From Bordetella parapertussis (GTDB taxonomy: Bacteria > Pseudomonadota > Gammaproteobacteria > Burkholderiales > Burkholderiaceae_E): a stretch of 35,427 bases of DNA. A program made the translations under genes and the position numbers. The stretch is taken from contig CAMBZS010000010.1 of the NCBI GenBank assembly GCA_945872335.1, positions 1 through 35,427 on the forward strand. The letters are read 5' to 3'. Below, piece by piece: positions 1 through 8,110 of the stretch (within the stretch, counting starts at the first letter, position 1; each line of letters opens with the position of its first letter). The notes beneath the pieces are model-generated. The model worked only from the letters and a program-made list of their open reading frames with translations. It did not search any database and was not told the DNA's origin.

Positions 1-830
1 TTGGTGGTGTAGATGGACACGATCTCGGCCGCACGACGCTCGATGATCTGGATGACGTCGTGGGCGTTCCATGCACTTTCATCGGCCATCACTGGCGTGT
101 CGATCGCACGCGAGACTTCGGCGATCCGTTCGATGCCCATCACGGGTTGCTCGGCGTATTTGAGACCGAAGGGCTCCATGGCACGGATGGTTCGGATGGC
201 CTCGCCAGGTGTTGCGTAGCCCTCGTTGGCATCGACGCACAGATCGACGGTCGGTCCGACCGCTTCGCGAATGGCGCGAACGATCTCGATATCGCGCTTC
301 GGATCCTGCCCGACCTTGATCTTGATGGTGCGGATGCCCTCTGCCGCCACGCGTGCGCATTCGGCAACGGCCTCATCGATGGCCAGCAGCCCGATCGAAT
401 GAGTGACCGGCACCCGGCTGCGGGCGAGGCCGCCCAGCAGGGTGTAGGCGGGTACACCGAGCGCCTGCGCGGTGAGGTCGTAGTAGGCAAAATCAACTGC
501 CGATTTGGCGTAGGGGTAACCTTTGATTGCAGCGTCCATACGGCGGTGCAGTCCGGCGAAGTCGCCCAGCGGGTGGCCCTTGATGGCGGGCAGAAGATAG
601 CGTTCGATCACCAGCCGCGCGATGGCTGGTGACTCGCCGAAATATCGGCCGAACTCGCCGCCCCAGTCTTTGAGCGCGGGCGACTCACCCCAGCCGAAGC
701 GGCCTGAGCCGTCGCCGAGCTTGACGAGTACATAGCGGCCGATGGGTTCGGTCAGGCCGGTCCATTTGTGCACGCGTCGCGTGGGCAGGTGGACAAGCAG
801 CGTCTCGAGGGTGGCAATGGAGGCGAGCAT
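1..830 (-). CDS. Mandelate racemase/muconate lactonizing enzyme family protein (partial, C-terminus beyond window)
   Basis: Enolase-superfamily enzyme, which abstracts a proton alpha to a carboxylate and stabilises the enolate with Mg2+. The frame is open from an ATG at 830 to the left edge (276 codons). An N-terminal capping domain is followed by the barrel: KIK at about residues 170-172 (the catalytic KxK of the muconate lactonizing subgroup), metal ligands in DAN (D200), EQP (E227) and DES (D250). The C-terminal barrel strands, including the second base, lie outside the window, so cycloisomerase, racemase or dipeptide epimerase cannot be told apart. It lies 57 bases downstream of the SDR gene and probably shares its transcript. 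No strong ribosome site is visible before the ATG. Family call is firm; substrate unknown. Confidence 0.9.
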   Translation of the reverse strand, partial: MLASIATLETLLVHLPTRRVHKWTGLTEPIGRYVLVKLGDGSGRFGWGESPALKDWGGEFGRYFGESPAIARLVIERYLLPAIKGHPLGDFAGLHRRMDAAIKGYPYAKSAVDFAYYDLTAQALGVPAYTLLGGLARSRVPVTHSIGLLAIDEAVAECARVAAEGIRTIKIKVGQDPKRDIEIVRAIREAVGPTVDLCVDANEGYATPGEAIRTIRAMEPFGLKYAEQPVMGIERIAEVSRAIDTPVMADESAWNAHDVIQIIERRAAEIVSIYTT

Positions 831-887
831 GGTGGCAGCCGAGTCTGGGTAGGGGGAGGGAGGCGTCAGGCAATGAAAGGTTGATGA

Positions 888-1643
888 TCAGACCGCTGTG
901 TATCCGCCGTCCGCCAGCACATCCGACCCGGTGATGAACGACGCTCCGTCGCTCAGCAGAAACAGCGCGGTTTCGGCGATTTCTTCGGGGCGCCCGAGCC
1001 GGCCGGCCGGATGAAGCGGCGCGAGCGCGGCATTGACCGCCGCCTCATCGCCATAACGGTCGGTGAGACGGCTGGTCATGATGGCGCCGGGAGACAGGCT
1101 TACCGCGCGGATGTTGTCGCGTGCATAGTCGACCGCCAACGTGCGTGTGAGCGAGTGCAACGCCGCCTTGCTTGCGCTGTAGGCCGCACCCGAGCGCGCG
1201 GTGACGTGGCCGAGTTGTGAGGCGATGTTGAGGATCACGCCCCCGCCAGCAGCAATCAGATGGGGGATCGCCCACCGGGACATCAGGAATGAGCCGGTGA
1301 GGTTGACGCTGATGGCACGATCCCAGTCATCGAGCGGGATGTCGGCGACGCGATTGCGCGGCGTGGCGACCGCTGCGTTGTTGACGAGCGCATGGAGCGC
1401 ACCAAAATGCGCCACCACCTGTTCGACCGCGGCGAAACTGGCGTCGCGATTTGAGATGTCACATTCAAGCAGCAGCACATCGGCGTGGTCTGCGTACCGT
1501 TTCCTGAGGGCGTCGCCGGCGTGATCGAGCGCGGCCACCCGGGCGCCGGATGCGCGACAGCGCATCACGATTGCATGGCCCAGATCACCGGCTGCGCCGG
1601 TGATCAGCACAACGCGTGCGTCGAGGCGATGTGAAGCGTTCAT
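888..1643 (-). CDS. SDR family NAD(P)-dependent oxidoreductase
   Basis: Classical short-chain dehydrogenase/reductase of 251 residues, the usual length. The Rossmann glycine motif TGAAGDLG is at residues 15-22, an NNA motif at 88-90, catalytic N114, S142, Y155 and K159 (YSASK), and PG after strand 6 at 185-186. An acidic D40 at the end of beta-2 suggests a preference for NAD+. It probably oxidises a hydroxy compound or reduces a keto compound in the cytoplasm, acting with the enolase-superfamily enzyme downstream. There is no Shine-Dalgarno sequence before the ATG. A perfect TATAAT lies only seven bases upstream, so the mRNA may be leaderless. Confidence 0.93.
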   Translation of the reverse strand: MNASHRLDARVVLITGAAGDLGHAIVMRCRASGARVAALDHAGDALRKRYADHADVLLLECDISNRDASFAAVEQVVAHFGALHALVNNAAVATPRNRVADIPLDDWDRAISVNLTGSFLMSRWAIPHLIAAGGGVILNIASQLGHVTARSGAAYSASKAALHSLTRTLAVDYARDNIRAVSLSPGAIMTSRLTDRYGDEAAVNAALAPLHPAGRLGRPEEIAETALFLLSDGASFITGSDVLADGGYTAV

Positions 1644-1649
1644 CGAAGT

Positions 1650-1655
1650 ATTATA
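1650..1655 (-). promoter_or_regulatory. Candidate -10 element of the SDR gene (possible leaderless promoter)
   Basis: On the minus strand these bases read TATAAT, a perfect sigma-70 -10 hexamer. It ends seven bases before the SDR ATG (1643), so transcription would begin at or next to the start codon. The -35 region at 17-18 bp spacing (TTCTTT or TCTTTC) is poor. On the plus strand the overlapping TATTAT (1649-1654) could serve the divergent PhyH gene at 1685. Confidence 0.35.
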
Positions 1656-1684
1656 GGAGCGGGTCAGTATCGCGAAAGAATGTG

Positions 1685-2512
1685 ATGAAACAGCTTGCCG
1701 CCGAACAGGTCCGTTTTTACCGGGACGAGGGCTATCTGAGCCCGATTCGCGCCTTCGGCGCGGACGAGGCCGCCCGGTATCGCGCCCTGCTCGAAGCGGG
1801 CGAACGCGCGCACGGGCTCGCCCCGGATCAGCGGCGCAAGATGTATCTGTATCTCAAGTGGATGGACGACATCGTGCGCGACGCCCGCGTGCTTGACGCG
1901 GTGGAAGATCTGATCGGCCCCGATATTCTTGTGTATCACATGACGCTCTGGATCAAGGAGCCTCGCACCGATGCTTTCGTGAGCTGGCATCAGGACTCCA
2001 CCTATTTCGGCCTGAGCCCGGCTGAGCATGTCACGGCGTGGGTGGCGCTCTCTGCCTCCAGTCACGAGAGCGGCTGCGTGCAGGTGGTGCCAGGCAGTCA
2101 TCTGCGTGGCCAGGTGCCGCATGACCAGCTCACGCGTTCGGCGAACCTGTTTGCGACCGGGCAGACCATTGCCGTGGCGGAGCAGGAAACGCTGGACACG
2201 CTGCTCCTTGAGCCTGGTGAGTTTTCTCTTCATCACACCCACACCTTTCACAACTCGATGCCCAACGGCTCGAATGACCGGCGGATCGGTCTGGGGATCA
2301 GCTATATCCCCACGCGCTGCCGATGTTCGGCAAGCGCAAGGCTGTCGGCGACGCTGGTTCGGGGGGAAGATCGCTTCGGCCATTTCGATCTTGATCCCGC
2401 GCCGCAAGCCGATTTCGATTCGGCTGCGCTCGACGTGCACAGGCGAGCCATGGCGCGCTGGCATGCAGCGCGCGCCGAGCTGATCCCGGCTGCTCACGCG
2501 GGCAGAGCCTGA
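1685..2512 (+). CDS. Phytanoyl-CoA dioxygenase (PhyH) family Fe(II)/2-oxoglutarate oxygenase
   Basis: Non-haem iron oxygenase of 275 residues. Family members hydroxylate a substrate while decarboxylating 2-oxoglutarate. The iron facial triad is readable: WHQD gives H102 and D104, and the distal histidine is probably H189 in THTFHNS. R199 or R200 would bind the 2-oxoglutarate carboxylate. The ATG at 1685 is preferred because an AAAGA sequence precedes it and the protein then starts at the expected position. An upstream in-frame ATG at 1616 would overlap the divergent SDR gene. It stands alone, with a convergent Bug receptor gene downstream. The substrate is unknown; this family is broad and includes many secondary-metabolite and small-acid hydroxylases. 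Confidence 0.9.
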   Translation: MKQLAAEQVRFYRDEGYLSPIRAFGADEAARYRALLEAGERAHGLAPDQRRKMYLYLKWMDDIVRDARVLDAVEDLIGPDILVYHMTLWIKEPRTDAFVSWHQDSTYFGLSPAEHVTAWVALSASSHESGCVQVVPGSHLRGQVPHDQLTRSANLFATGQTIAVAEQETLDTLLLEPGEFSLHHTHTFHNSMPNGSNDRRIGLGISYIPTRCRCSASARLSATLVRGEDRFGHFDLDPAPQADFDSAALDVHRRAMARWHAARAELIPAAHAGRA

Positions 2513-2559
2513 GCCCCACGCCGCTCGCCATGGTGACGAAGCGGCTCAGCCTTGGAGCT

Positions 2560-2575
2560 GTCGGGCGCGCCCGAC
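2560..2575. terminator. Perfect 16-base palindrome between convergent genes
   Basis: GTCGGGCGCGCCCGAC is a perfect inverted repeat (6-bp stem with a CGCG loop, or a 16-bp palindrome). It lies in the 90-base gap between the ends of the PhyH and Bug genes. There is no T-tract, so it may be a weak bidirectional terminator or nothing functional. Confidence 0.3.
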
Positions 2576-2602
2576 TGTGAGCACGTTTGAAGACGGGCGC
2601 GG

Positions 2603-3571
2603 TCAATCCGCACTCAGATTGCGGTCCTTGATGATCTTGTCCCATTTGGTGAATTCGCTGCGCAGAAAGGCGCTTGCACTTGCACGGGGATTGGCGACCG
2701 CTTCGAGTCCATCGCGCTCGAGCACCTGTCGCATGGCATCGGTCTTCATGGCCTGCGCGGTGCCGTTGTTCAGCCGGTCAAGCACGGCAGCCGGGGTGCC
2801 GGCGGGGGCGGCGAGAATGAACCAGTTGAGTGCTTCAAAGCCTGGCAGGGTTTCGGCGACCGCCGGGACATCGGGCAGCGTGGACAGACGCTTCAAGCCA
2901 GTGGTGGCCAGCACCTTGAGCCGGCCACTGCGCACATGCACCATCGACGATCCCGGGTTGTCGAACATGAGATCCACACGACCTGCGATCAGGTCGGTGA
3001 ACGCCGCACCCGCGCCCTTGTAGGGAACCTTGTTGACGTTAATCTGCGCATTGGCAGTGAGCAGTTCGGTGGCCAGGCGCTGAATGCCACTGCTGCCGGG
3101 CAAGGCAAAGTTGATCGACGTGCCCGCGCGCGCCATCTGGAGCGCCTCGGCAAACGTGTTTGCCTTGAAGCCCACCGGTGCCACCAGCACCTGCGGGGTG
3201 GAGGCTACAACGGTGACCGGCTCGAAATCCTTGAAGATATCGTAGGGCAGTTTGGCGACGAACGAGGGCGTGATGCCAAAGGCCGCTGAACTGATGAGGA
3301 GCGTGGTGCCGTCAGGAGTTGATTTGGCCACCTCGGCCGCGCCGATCTGGCCGGTGGCGCTGGGGCGGTTTTCCACCGCGACCGATCGATTGACCGCTTT
3401 GCCGAGCTCAACGGCAAGCGCGCGGGCAAGAACATCGACCCCACCGCCAGCGGCAAAGGGCACCACCAGCCGGATCGGCCGGTCTGGCAGGTCCTGCGCG
3501 TGGGCGCTGGTGATCAACAAGCTGGCGCAAGTGGTGGCGGCGGCGAGAAGAAGTCGGCGGTGTCGAATCAT
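2603..3571 (-). CDS. Bug/TctC-family tripartite tricarboxylate transporter substrate-binding protein
   Basis: Periplasmic solute receptor of the Bordetella uptake gene family, 322 residues. A signal peptide with a basic start and a hydrophobic core ends at AHA just before Q26. The mature protein opens with the family signature RPIRLVVPFAAGGGVD, whose aspartate usually contacts the ligand carboxylate. VPYKGAGAA and PDVPAVAE, also typical, follow. The ATG at 3571 places the signal peptide at the N-terminus; upstream in-frame starts would add a charged, non-signal extension. No TctA or TctB membrane partner is encoded in this window. It converges with the PhyH gene and diverges from another Bug gene. 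Ligand unknown, probably a carboxylate. Confidence 0.93.
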   Translation of the reverse strand: MIRHRRLLLAAATTCASLLITSAHAQDLPDRPIRLVVPFAAGGGVDVLARALAVELGKAVNRSVAVENRPSATGQIGAAEVAKSTPDGTTLLISSAAFGITPSFVAKLPYDIFKDFEPVTVVASTPQVLVAPVGFKANTFAEALQMARAGTSINFALPGSSGIQRLATELLTANAQINVNKVPYKGAGAAFTDLIAGRVDLMFDNPGSSMVHVRSGRLKVLATTGLKRLSTLPDVPAVAETLPGFEALNWFILAAPAGTPAAVLDRLNNGTAQAMKTDAMRQVLERDGLEAVANPRASASAFLRSEFTKWDKIIKDRNLSAD

Positions 3572-3624
3572 GATGAGCAGGGTCCGTTGACGGGTGGCGA
3601 TCAGTCCGATGGCGGATCGAATTG

Positions 3625-3642
3625 CCCGGGCCTGCGCCCGGG
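3625..3642. other. GC-rich hairpin between divergent Bug genes
   Basis: CCCGGGC (3625-3631) and GCCCGGG (3636-3642) form a perfect 7-bp stem with a 4-base loop. It lies in the 198-base region between two divergent receptor genes, 54 bases before the start of the leftward one. It could be an operator, a leader hairpin or chance in GC-rich DNA. I see no convincing sigma-70 promoter in this gap. Confidence 0.3.
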
Positions 3643-3769
3643 TAGGTGTTCCTTCAAGGATGCGCGTTGCGGGCACAGGCCGTGGCTTGTGATTCCGAAA
3701 TCTGCGAGCGCGGCGCACCTGCTAACCGCTAGGATGCCAGGTCTGACCAGAACATAACGGAGGGGACCC

Positions 3770-4741
3770 GTGATCCGCATTCTTTTCATTGCACTCTTTG
3801 CAGCCCTGCTGCCCGGGCTGTCCGCAGCGCAGTCGTTTCCGAGCCGCCAGATCACCATCATCGTCGGGGTGGCCCCGGGCGGCACGCTAGATGCCCTCGC
3901 GCGGCAGATCGCGCAAGGCATTGCGCCCATCCTCAAGCAGCCCGTGGTGGTCGAGAATCTGGCGGGCGCGGGTGGGCTGGTGGGGTTTCAGCGCCTGAAG
4001 CGATCCGAGCCCGACGGCCACACGCTCAATTTCAGCAACATGGGGCTGCTGGTGATTCCGCACCTGCATCCGCAGGGGGGATTCGATGCGCTCAATGACC
4101 TTGCGCCAGTGGCCTCGGTGGCTACCGTGCCCATGGTGCTCGCCGTCAGCAACGCGAGCGGCTTCAACGATCTCAAGACCATGCTCGCCCATATGCGGCA
4201 GAACCCGGGGAAGGTGAACCTGGGTTCAGGCGGGCCGGGCACCACAGCGCATCTCGCGCAGGCGCTGTTTCTGAACCTCGCCAACGTGCAGGGCACCCTG
4301 GTGCAGTATCGTGGCACGGGGCCGGCACTGATCGATGTGATTGCCGGCACCATCGAAGGCATCATCGACCAGACGGTCACCCTCATGCCGCTCCACGCCG
4401 ACAAGCGTGCCCGGGCGATTGCCGTATCGGCGCCGCAGCGGCTCCCCCGACTGCCAGATGTACCGACCTTTGCTGAAGCGGGCCTGCCGCAGTTTGACCT
4501 GCGGATCTGGAACGGGCTGGTTGCGCCCAAAGGCACGCCGCGCGCGGCGCTCGACCGGCTGGCTGCGGCTGTGTCGCAGGTCATGGACAGCCCGGAGTAT
4601 GTCGAGCGGGTGGAAAAACAGTTCGCCTCCGAGATTCCCTCGGCGGCCGATCGCGGTCCGGATGGGTTCCGGCGCCTTCTGGAGCGCGACGCCACGCGGG
4701 TGGCCGATCTGGTCAAGTCAATCGGTATTCAGGGCAAGTAA
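3770..4741 (+). CDS. Bug/TctC-family substrate-binding protein
   Basis: Second Bug receptor, 323 residues, starting at a GTG preceded by a strong GGAGGGG ribosome site. The signal peptide runs to about residue 20 (LSAA before Q21). The ligand loop is variant: VGVAPGGTLDALAR replaces the usual VPFAPGGSTD, but the aspartate is kept. VVVENLAGAGG and LPDVPTFAEAG are family-typical. It is divergent from the Bug gene at 2603-3571 but clearly not a recent duplicate of it, since the loops and C-termini differ. No membrane components are adjacent. A TauD-type oxygenase gene converges on it downstream. Confidence 0.92.
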   Translation: MIRILFIALFAALLPGLSAAQSFPSRQITIIVGVAPGGTLDALARQIAQGIAPILKQPVVVENLAGAGGLVGFQRLKRSEPDGHTLNFSNMGLLVIPHLHPQGGFDALNDLAPVASVATVPMVLAVSNASGFNDLKTMLAHMRQNPGKVNLGSGGPGTTAHLAQALFLNLANVQGTLVQYRGTGPALIDVIAGTIEGIIDQTVTLMPLHADKRARAIAVSAPQRLPRLPDVPTFAEAGLPQFDLRIWNGLVAPKGTPRAALDRLAAAVSQVMDSPEYVERVEKQFASEIPSAADRGPDGFRRLLERDATRVADLVKSIGIQGK

Positions 4742-4796
4742 GGCGGGCCCTACGCTCGACGCTGGGTAAAGTTTCGACAGAATGCTGGTGCAGCGA

Positions 4797-4824
4797 TCCA
4801 TCACCGAGCGGGGGGTGGTGGAGC
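4797..4824. terminator. Weak hairpin in convergent gap
   Basis: CCATCACC and GGTGGTGG can form an 8-bp stem with one G-T pair around a G-rich loop in the 140-base gap between the convergent Bug (ends 4741) and TauD-type (ends 4882) genes. There is no T-tract. Nothing else is recognisable in this gap. Confidence 0.2.
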
Positions 4825-4881
4825 GCGCCTCGGACGGGCTCGCCGCGCCATCGGCCTGAGCGGCGCAGTCCCCCTGCCGAC

Positions 4882-5751
4882 TCAGCCCGCAATGGGCGGC
4901 GCAGTCCCCTCGATCTGCACCCGAAAACCCGAGCGCACATTGGGCCAGTAGTCCCACAGCGCTTTGTGCTGCGCACAGCGGTTGTCCCAGAAGGCGATGG
5001 AGTGCGGGCGCCAGCGAAACCGGCAGGCCCACTCGTCGCGACCGATGTGCCGGTAAAGGAATGACAGCACCGCCTCGCTTTCGCTTCGCGGCAGCTCGTT
5101 GATGTGGCTGGTGAAGTCCCAGTTGACGAAAATTCCCCGGCGCCCACTTTCCGGGTGCCGGATGATCACCGGATGCGAGGACTTCGGCGTGCCCGGCCCG
5201 AACACGCGCGCGCCGTCGTGGGTGGCGGTGAGCCCTGACAGATAGGCCTTCATCCGGTCCGAGAGCGCGTCATAGGCGGCATAGGTGCTTGCGAACATCG
5301 TGTCGCCGCCGCCGTCGGGCGGCACCGTGTGGTTGTAGAGCATGCTGCCCAGCGGCGGAAAGGGCGCGCACGACTGATCGCTGTGCCAGCTCTCGCCCGA
5401 GATGCGTTGCGAAGTCTCGTCATAGTGAAATTTCCGAACGAGCGGATGCTCGGTGGGCTTGCTGATGGTTTGTGCACCCACGTGCCGACCGAGCGTTCCG
5501 AACAGACTTGCGAAGCGGATGTGGTCGTCAAAACTGATTTTCTGATCCCGAAAAAAAAGCACCTGATAGCGCACGAACGCGTCTTTGACTTCGCTGATCT
5601 GCTGGGCGGTGAGTTCGCGCGTGAGATCGATGTCGGTGATCTCGGCGCCGATATGAGGCGACGCGGGCGTGACCGTGATGTGGCTGTAGCGCGTGGCCGG
5701 CTGGTCGGGGGTGCGGGCCGAGATGGGCGCGCCAATGGTGCTGGTGAACAT
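4882..5751 (-). CDS. TauD/TfdA-family Fe(II)/2-oxoglutarate dioxygenase
   Basis: Iron/2-oxoglutarate oxygenase of 289 residues, in the size range of taurine and 2,4-D dioxygenases. Early family features are a GAEITDIDL motif at about 36-43 and FFRDQ at 66-70. The iron triad is SWHSDQS (H123, D125) plus H262 in CAQHKALWDYWP, with R273 or R277 for 2-oxoglutarate. Start at 5751 is chosen because GGAGA lies ten bases upstream; a longer frame to 5832 begins with a polar stretch and no ribosome site. It would hydroxylate next to a sulfonate, ether or carboxylate group, releasing the product spontaneously. It is divergent from a flavin monooxygenase-receptor pair. Substrate unknown. Confidence 0.92.
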   Translation of the reverse strand: MFTSTIGAPISARTPDQPATRYSHITVTPASPHIGAEITDIDLTRELTAQQISEVKDAFVRYQVLFFRDQKISFDDHIRFASLFGTLGRHVGAQTISKPTEHPLVRKFHYDETSQRISGESWHSDQSCAPFPPLGSMLYNHTVPPDGGGDTMFASTYAAYDALSDRMKAYLSGLTATHDGARVFGPGTPKSSHPVIIRHPESGRRGIFVNWDFTSHINELPRSESEAVLSFLYRHIGRDEWACRFRWRPHSIAFWDNRCAQHKALWDYWPNVRSGFRVQIEGTAPPIAG

Positions 5752-5806
5752 GGCGGTCGTCTCCGTCAATGACCTGGGATCCTGGGTTTCTGTGTCGGGT
5801 TGTGCA

Positions 5807-5814
5807 ACTATACT
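5807..5814. promoter_or_regulatory. Candidate -10 element in divergent intergenic region
   Basis: TATACT on the plus strand (5809-5814) and TATAGT on the minus strand (5812-5807) overlap in the 163-base gap between the TauD-type and monooxygenase genes. Either could be a -10 hexamer with one mismatch. No good -35 is visible for either direction. Confidence 0.25.
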
Positions 5815-5914
5815 CAGATGATGATCTCGCATACCAGGAGCGCACCCGACCGGGGCGGGCGCTCGAGCCCACCCTGATGCAGATGGCCCACACGGTCAAT
5901 GTCGGAGCAGACAA

Positions 5915-7072
5915 ATGACCCCCCGTGTGCTCGTCGTGGGGGCCGGTATCGCCGGTTGTTGCGCGGCCATTGCGCTGGCGCGGATCGGCTGGGCCGTGAC
6001 GCTCATTGAAAAGCAGTCGGCCTGGCAGTTCCAGAGTTCGGGCATCTTTGTCTACAGCAATGGCCTCGCGCAGTTCCGCGCGCTCGGTGTCATGGACGAG
6101 ATGGTGGCTGCCGGGTTTCCCATTGCCGATGGACGCAACGTCTACCTCAACCCCGACGGCTCCCCGTTTCTGGAAACGTTTTATCCGTCGCGATTCGAAG
6201 GCAACCACCAGGTGCCCATTCTCGGCATTCGACGGGCTGACATGCACCGGGTGCTGTCGCGCCATCTGAGTGAACTCGGTGTCGAGGTGAGGCTGGGCTG
6301 TACGGTCGAGCAGCTCGACGCCCTGCCCGCGAGGGTGGATGCACAGCTCTCCGATGGCAGCCGCGTTGTCTGCGATCTGCTCCTTGGCGCAGACGGTATC
6401 CGGTCGCGGGTGCGGCAACTGCTCTGGCCCGATATCGAGCCGCGGTACAGCGGCTTTGGCGTCTGGCGAAGCGTGCATCAGCGCCCGGCTGATCTGGCCG
6501 ACAAGATCATGATGATGGCGCCGGGCCTGCGCCTGGGCATCATGCCCATCTCGCAGAGTCAGCTCTATCTGTTCGGCACCGTCCCCGAACCTGCGGGGGC
6601 GTGGTTTGCGCGCGAAGACTGGGCCGACCTGATGCGCTCGCGGTTTGCGGTCTTTCGCGGACCGGCCGCGCAGTTTCTCGATCAGCTCACTGCCCAGTCC
6701 GAGGTGCTTTACACGGCCGTTGAAGAGGTGGTGATGGCGGGCCCCTGGCACCATCATCGTGTGCTGCTCATTGGCGATGCAGCGCATGCCAGTACGCCAT
6801 TCATGGGGCAGGGTGGCGCGATGGCTGTACAGGATGCGGTGGTGCTCGGGCGCCTTCTTGCCTCGGGTCTGCCGCTGGACAGCGTGCTCGACCGGTTCAG
6901 CGAGGCGAGGCCGCCCATCTGCCGCTTCGTGCAGGAGGTGTCCAGACAGGTGGGGGTGAGCGGTGCTCAATCCGACGCTCTGGAACATGCCAGGATTCTT
7001 GACGCGATGCGATCGACCGCGCAGCAGCGGGTGGATGATTTTTATGCGCAGCTCGAGCGGCTTCACCGGTAA
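5915..7072 (+). CDS. FAD-dependent aromatic monooxygenase (salicylate hydroxylase/NicC-like)
   Basis: Class A flavoprotein hydroxylase, 385 residues. All three FAD/NAD(P)H fingerprints are present: GAGIAG at residues 9-14 (dinucleotide fold), the DG motif GADGIRSR (D160, G161), and the GD motif GDAAH followed by FMGQGGA at 287-301. These enzymes use NAD(P)H and O2 to hydroxylate aromatic acids in the cytoplasm; salicylate, 3-hydroxybenzoate and 6-hydroxynicotinate hydroxylases are the nearest named types. The ribosome site GGAGCA precedes the ATG. Twenty bases separate it from a Bug receptor gene, suggesting that this receptor delivers its substrate or a precursor. Confidence 0.92.
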   Translation: MTPRVLVVGAGIAGCCAAIALARIGWAVTLIEKQSAWQFQSSGIFVYSNGLAQFRALGVMDEMVAAGFPIADGRNVYLNPDGSPFLETFYPSRFEGNHQVPILGIRRADMHRVLSRHLSELGVEVRLGCTVEQLDALPARVDAQLSDGSRVVCDLLLGADGIRSRVRQLLWPDIEPRYSGFGVWRSVHQRPADLADKIMMMAPGLRLGIMPISQSQLYLFGTVPEPAGAWFAREDWADLMRSRFAVFRGPAAQFLDQLTAQSEVLYTAVEEVVMAGPWHHHRVLLIGDAAHASTPFMGQGGAMAVQDAVVLGRLLASGLPLDSVLDRFSEARPPICRFVQEVSRQVGVSGAQSDALEHARILDAMRSTAQQRVDDFYAQLERLHR

Positions 7073-7092
7073 ATCATCAAAGGGGACATGTC

Positions 7093-8070
7093 ATGACACG
7101 CAGACACTGGATCAGCGCGATCGCCGCGGGGGGCATCATGGCGGCGCTGCCGCTTTGCGCCTCCGCGCAGACCTACCCCAGTAAGCCCATCCGTATCATC
7201 GTGCCGTTTGCGGTCGGCGGGTCCTCCGACATCATGGCGCGTGGTCTGGGCAAACAGCTCGCCGAGCAGATGGGTGCGCAGGTGGTGGTGGAGAACCGAC
7301 CCGGGGGCGGAGGCGGGCCAGCGATGCAGGCCGTGGTGTCCTCGCCCGCTGACGGTCATACGCTCTTGTACGGCACCATTGGCACCAACAGCGTCGCACC
7401 GTTGCTCTTCAGGAATCTGCCGGTCGATCCCGTTCGCGATCTTCAACCCGTTTCCATCCTCGCGCTCAATCCAAGCGTGCTGATCGTGAACGCAGCCCTG
7501 CCGATTCAGTCACTCGAGGATCTCATCCGGTATGCGAAGGCCAACCCAGGCAAGCTCAGCTATGCCTCGGCGGGTAACGGTTCGATTTCGCATCTGGCCA
7601 CCGAACTCCTGAAAACCAGCGCGCAGATCGATATGCTTCATGTCCCCTACAAGGGCGGTGGCGCGGCCTCTGCCGATCTGCTCGCGGGCAACATTTCCCT
7701 CATGATTGAAACCATCACCAACGCGATGACGCTGGTGAAGACGGGCAAAGTGCGAGCCATTGCAAACTCGGGCAGCCGCCGCTGGCCGACCGCACCTGAT
7801 CTGCCCACGTTTTCGGAAGCCGGCGTACCCGGCTATCAGGTCGACAGCTGGACCGGACTGTTTGTTGCGGCGGGCACGCCCGCGCCGGTCGTCGACCGCA
7901 TCAACGCCGAGCTCGTCAAAGCCGCGCGCGATCCCGGGTATCGGACCGCGATGAGCAACATCGGGGTGGAGGCGGTCAGTTCATCGCCCCAGGAATTCGC
8001 GAGTTTTGTCAAAGCCGAGATGGACAAATGGGGGCGGGTGATTCAACTCACCGGTACCCGGGTCGACTGA
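7093..8070 (+). CDS. Bug/TctC-family substrate-binding protein
   Basis: Third Bug receptor, 325 residues, with ribosome site AAAGGGG. The signal peptide ends at ASA before Q26. The ligand loop RIIVPFAVGGSSD keeps the family aspartate, followed by a VVVENRPGGGGG segment, HVPYKGGGAAS and PDLPTFSEAG. It is co-transcribed with the flavin monooxygenase upstream (20-base gap), which makes an aromatic or heteroaromatic acid its likely ligand. That ligand is an inference from context only. No TctA/TctB genes are nearby. Confidence 0.93.
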   Translation: MTRRHWISAIAAGGIMAALPLCASAQTYPSKPIRIIVPFAVGGSSDIMARGLGKQLAEQMGAQVVVENRPGGGGGPAMQAVVSSPADGHTLLYGTIGTNSVAPLLFRNLPVDPVRDLQPVSILALNPSVLIVNAALPIQSLEDLIRYAKANPGKLSYASAGNGSISHLATELLKTSAQIDMLHVPYKGGGAASADLLAGNISLMIETITNAMTLVKTGKVRAIANSGSRRWPTAPDLPTFSEAGVPGYQVDSWTGLFVAAGTPAPVVDRINAELVKAARDPGYRTAMSNIGVEAVSSSPQEFASFVKAEMDKWGRVIQLTGTRVD

Positions 8071-8071
8071 C

Positions 8072-8110
8072 GATCGGACGGCGCCTCGGGCGCCTCGTGC
8101 CTTGCCGATC
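8072..8110. terminator. Nested hairpin between convergent genes
   Basis: GATCGG (8072-8077) and CCGATC (8105-8110) form an outer stem, and GGCGCC (8080-8085) with GGCGCC (8089-8094) forms an inner GC-rich stem with a TCG loop. It fills the 38-base gap between the Bug and oxygenase stops. Probable bidirectional terminator, though no T-tract is present. Confidence 0.35.

Noticed and set aside
5528-7066. 512-codon open frame opposite the flavin monooxygenase
   Set aside because: It spans two real genes and their divergent promoter region, and shows no family motifs.
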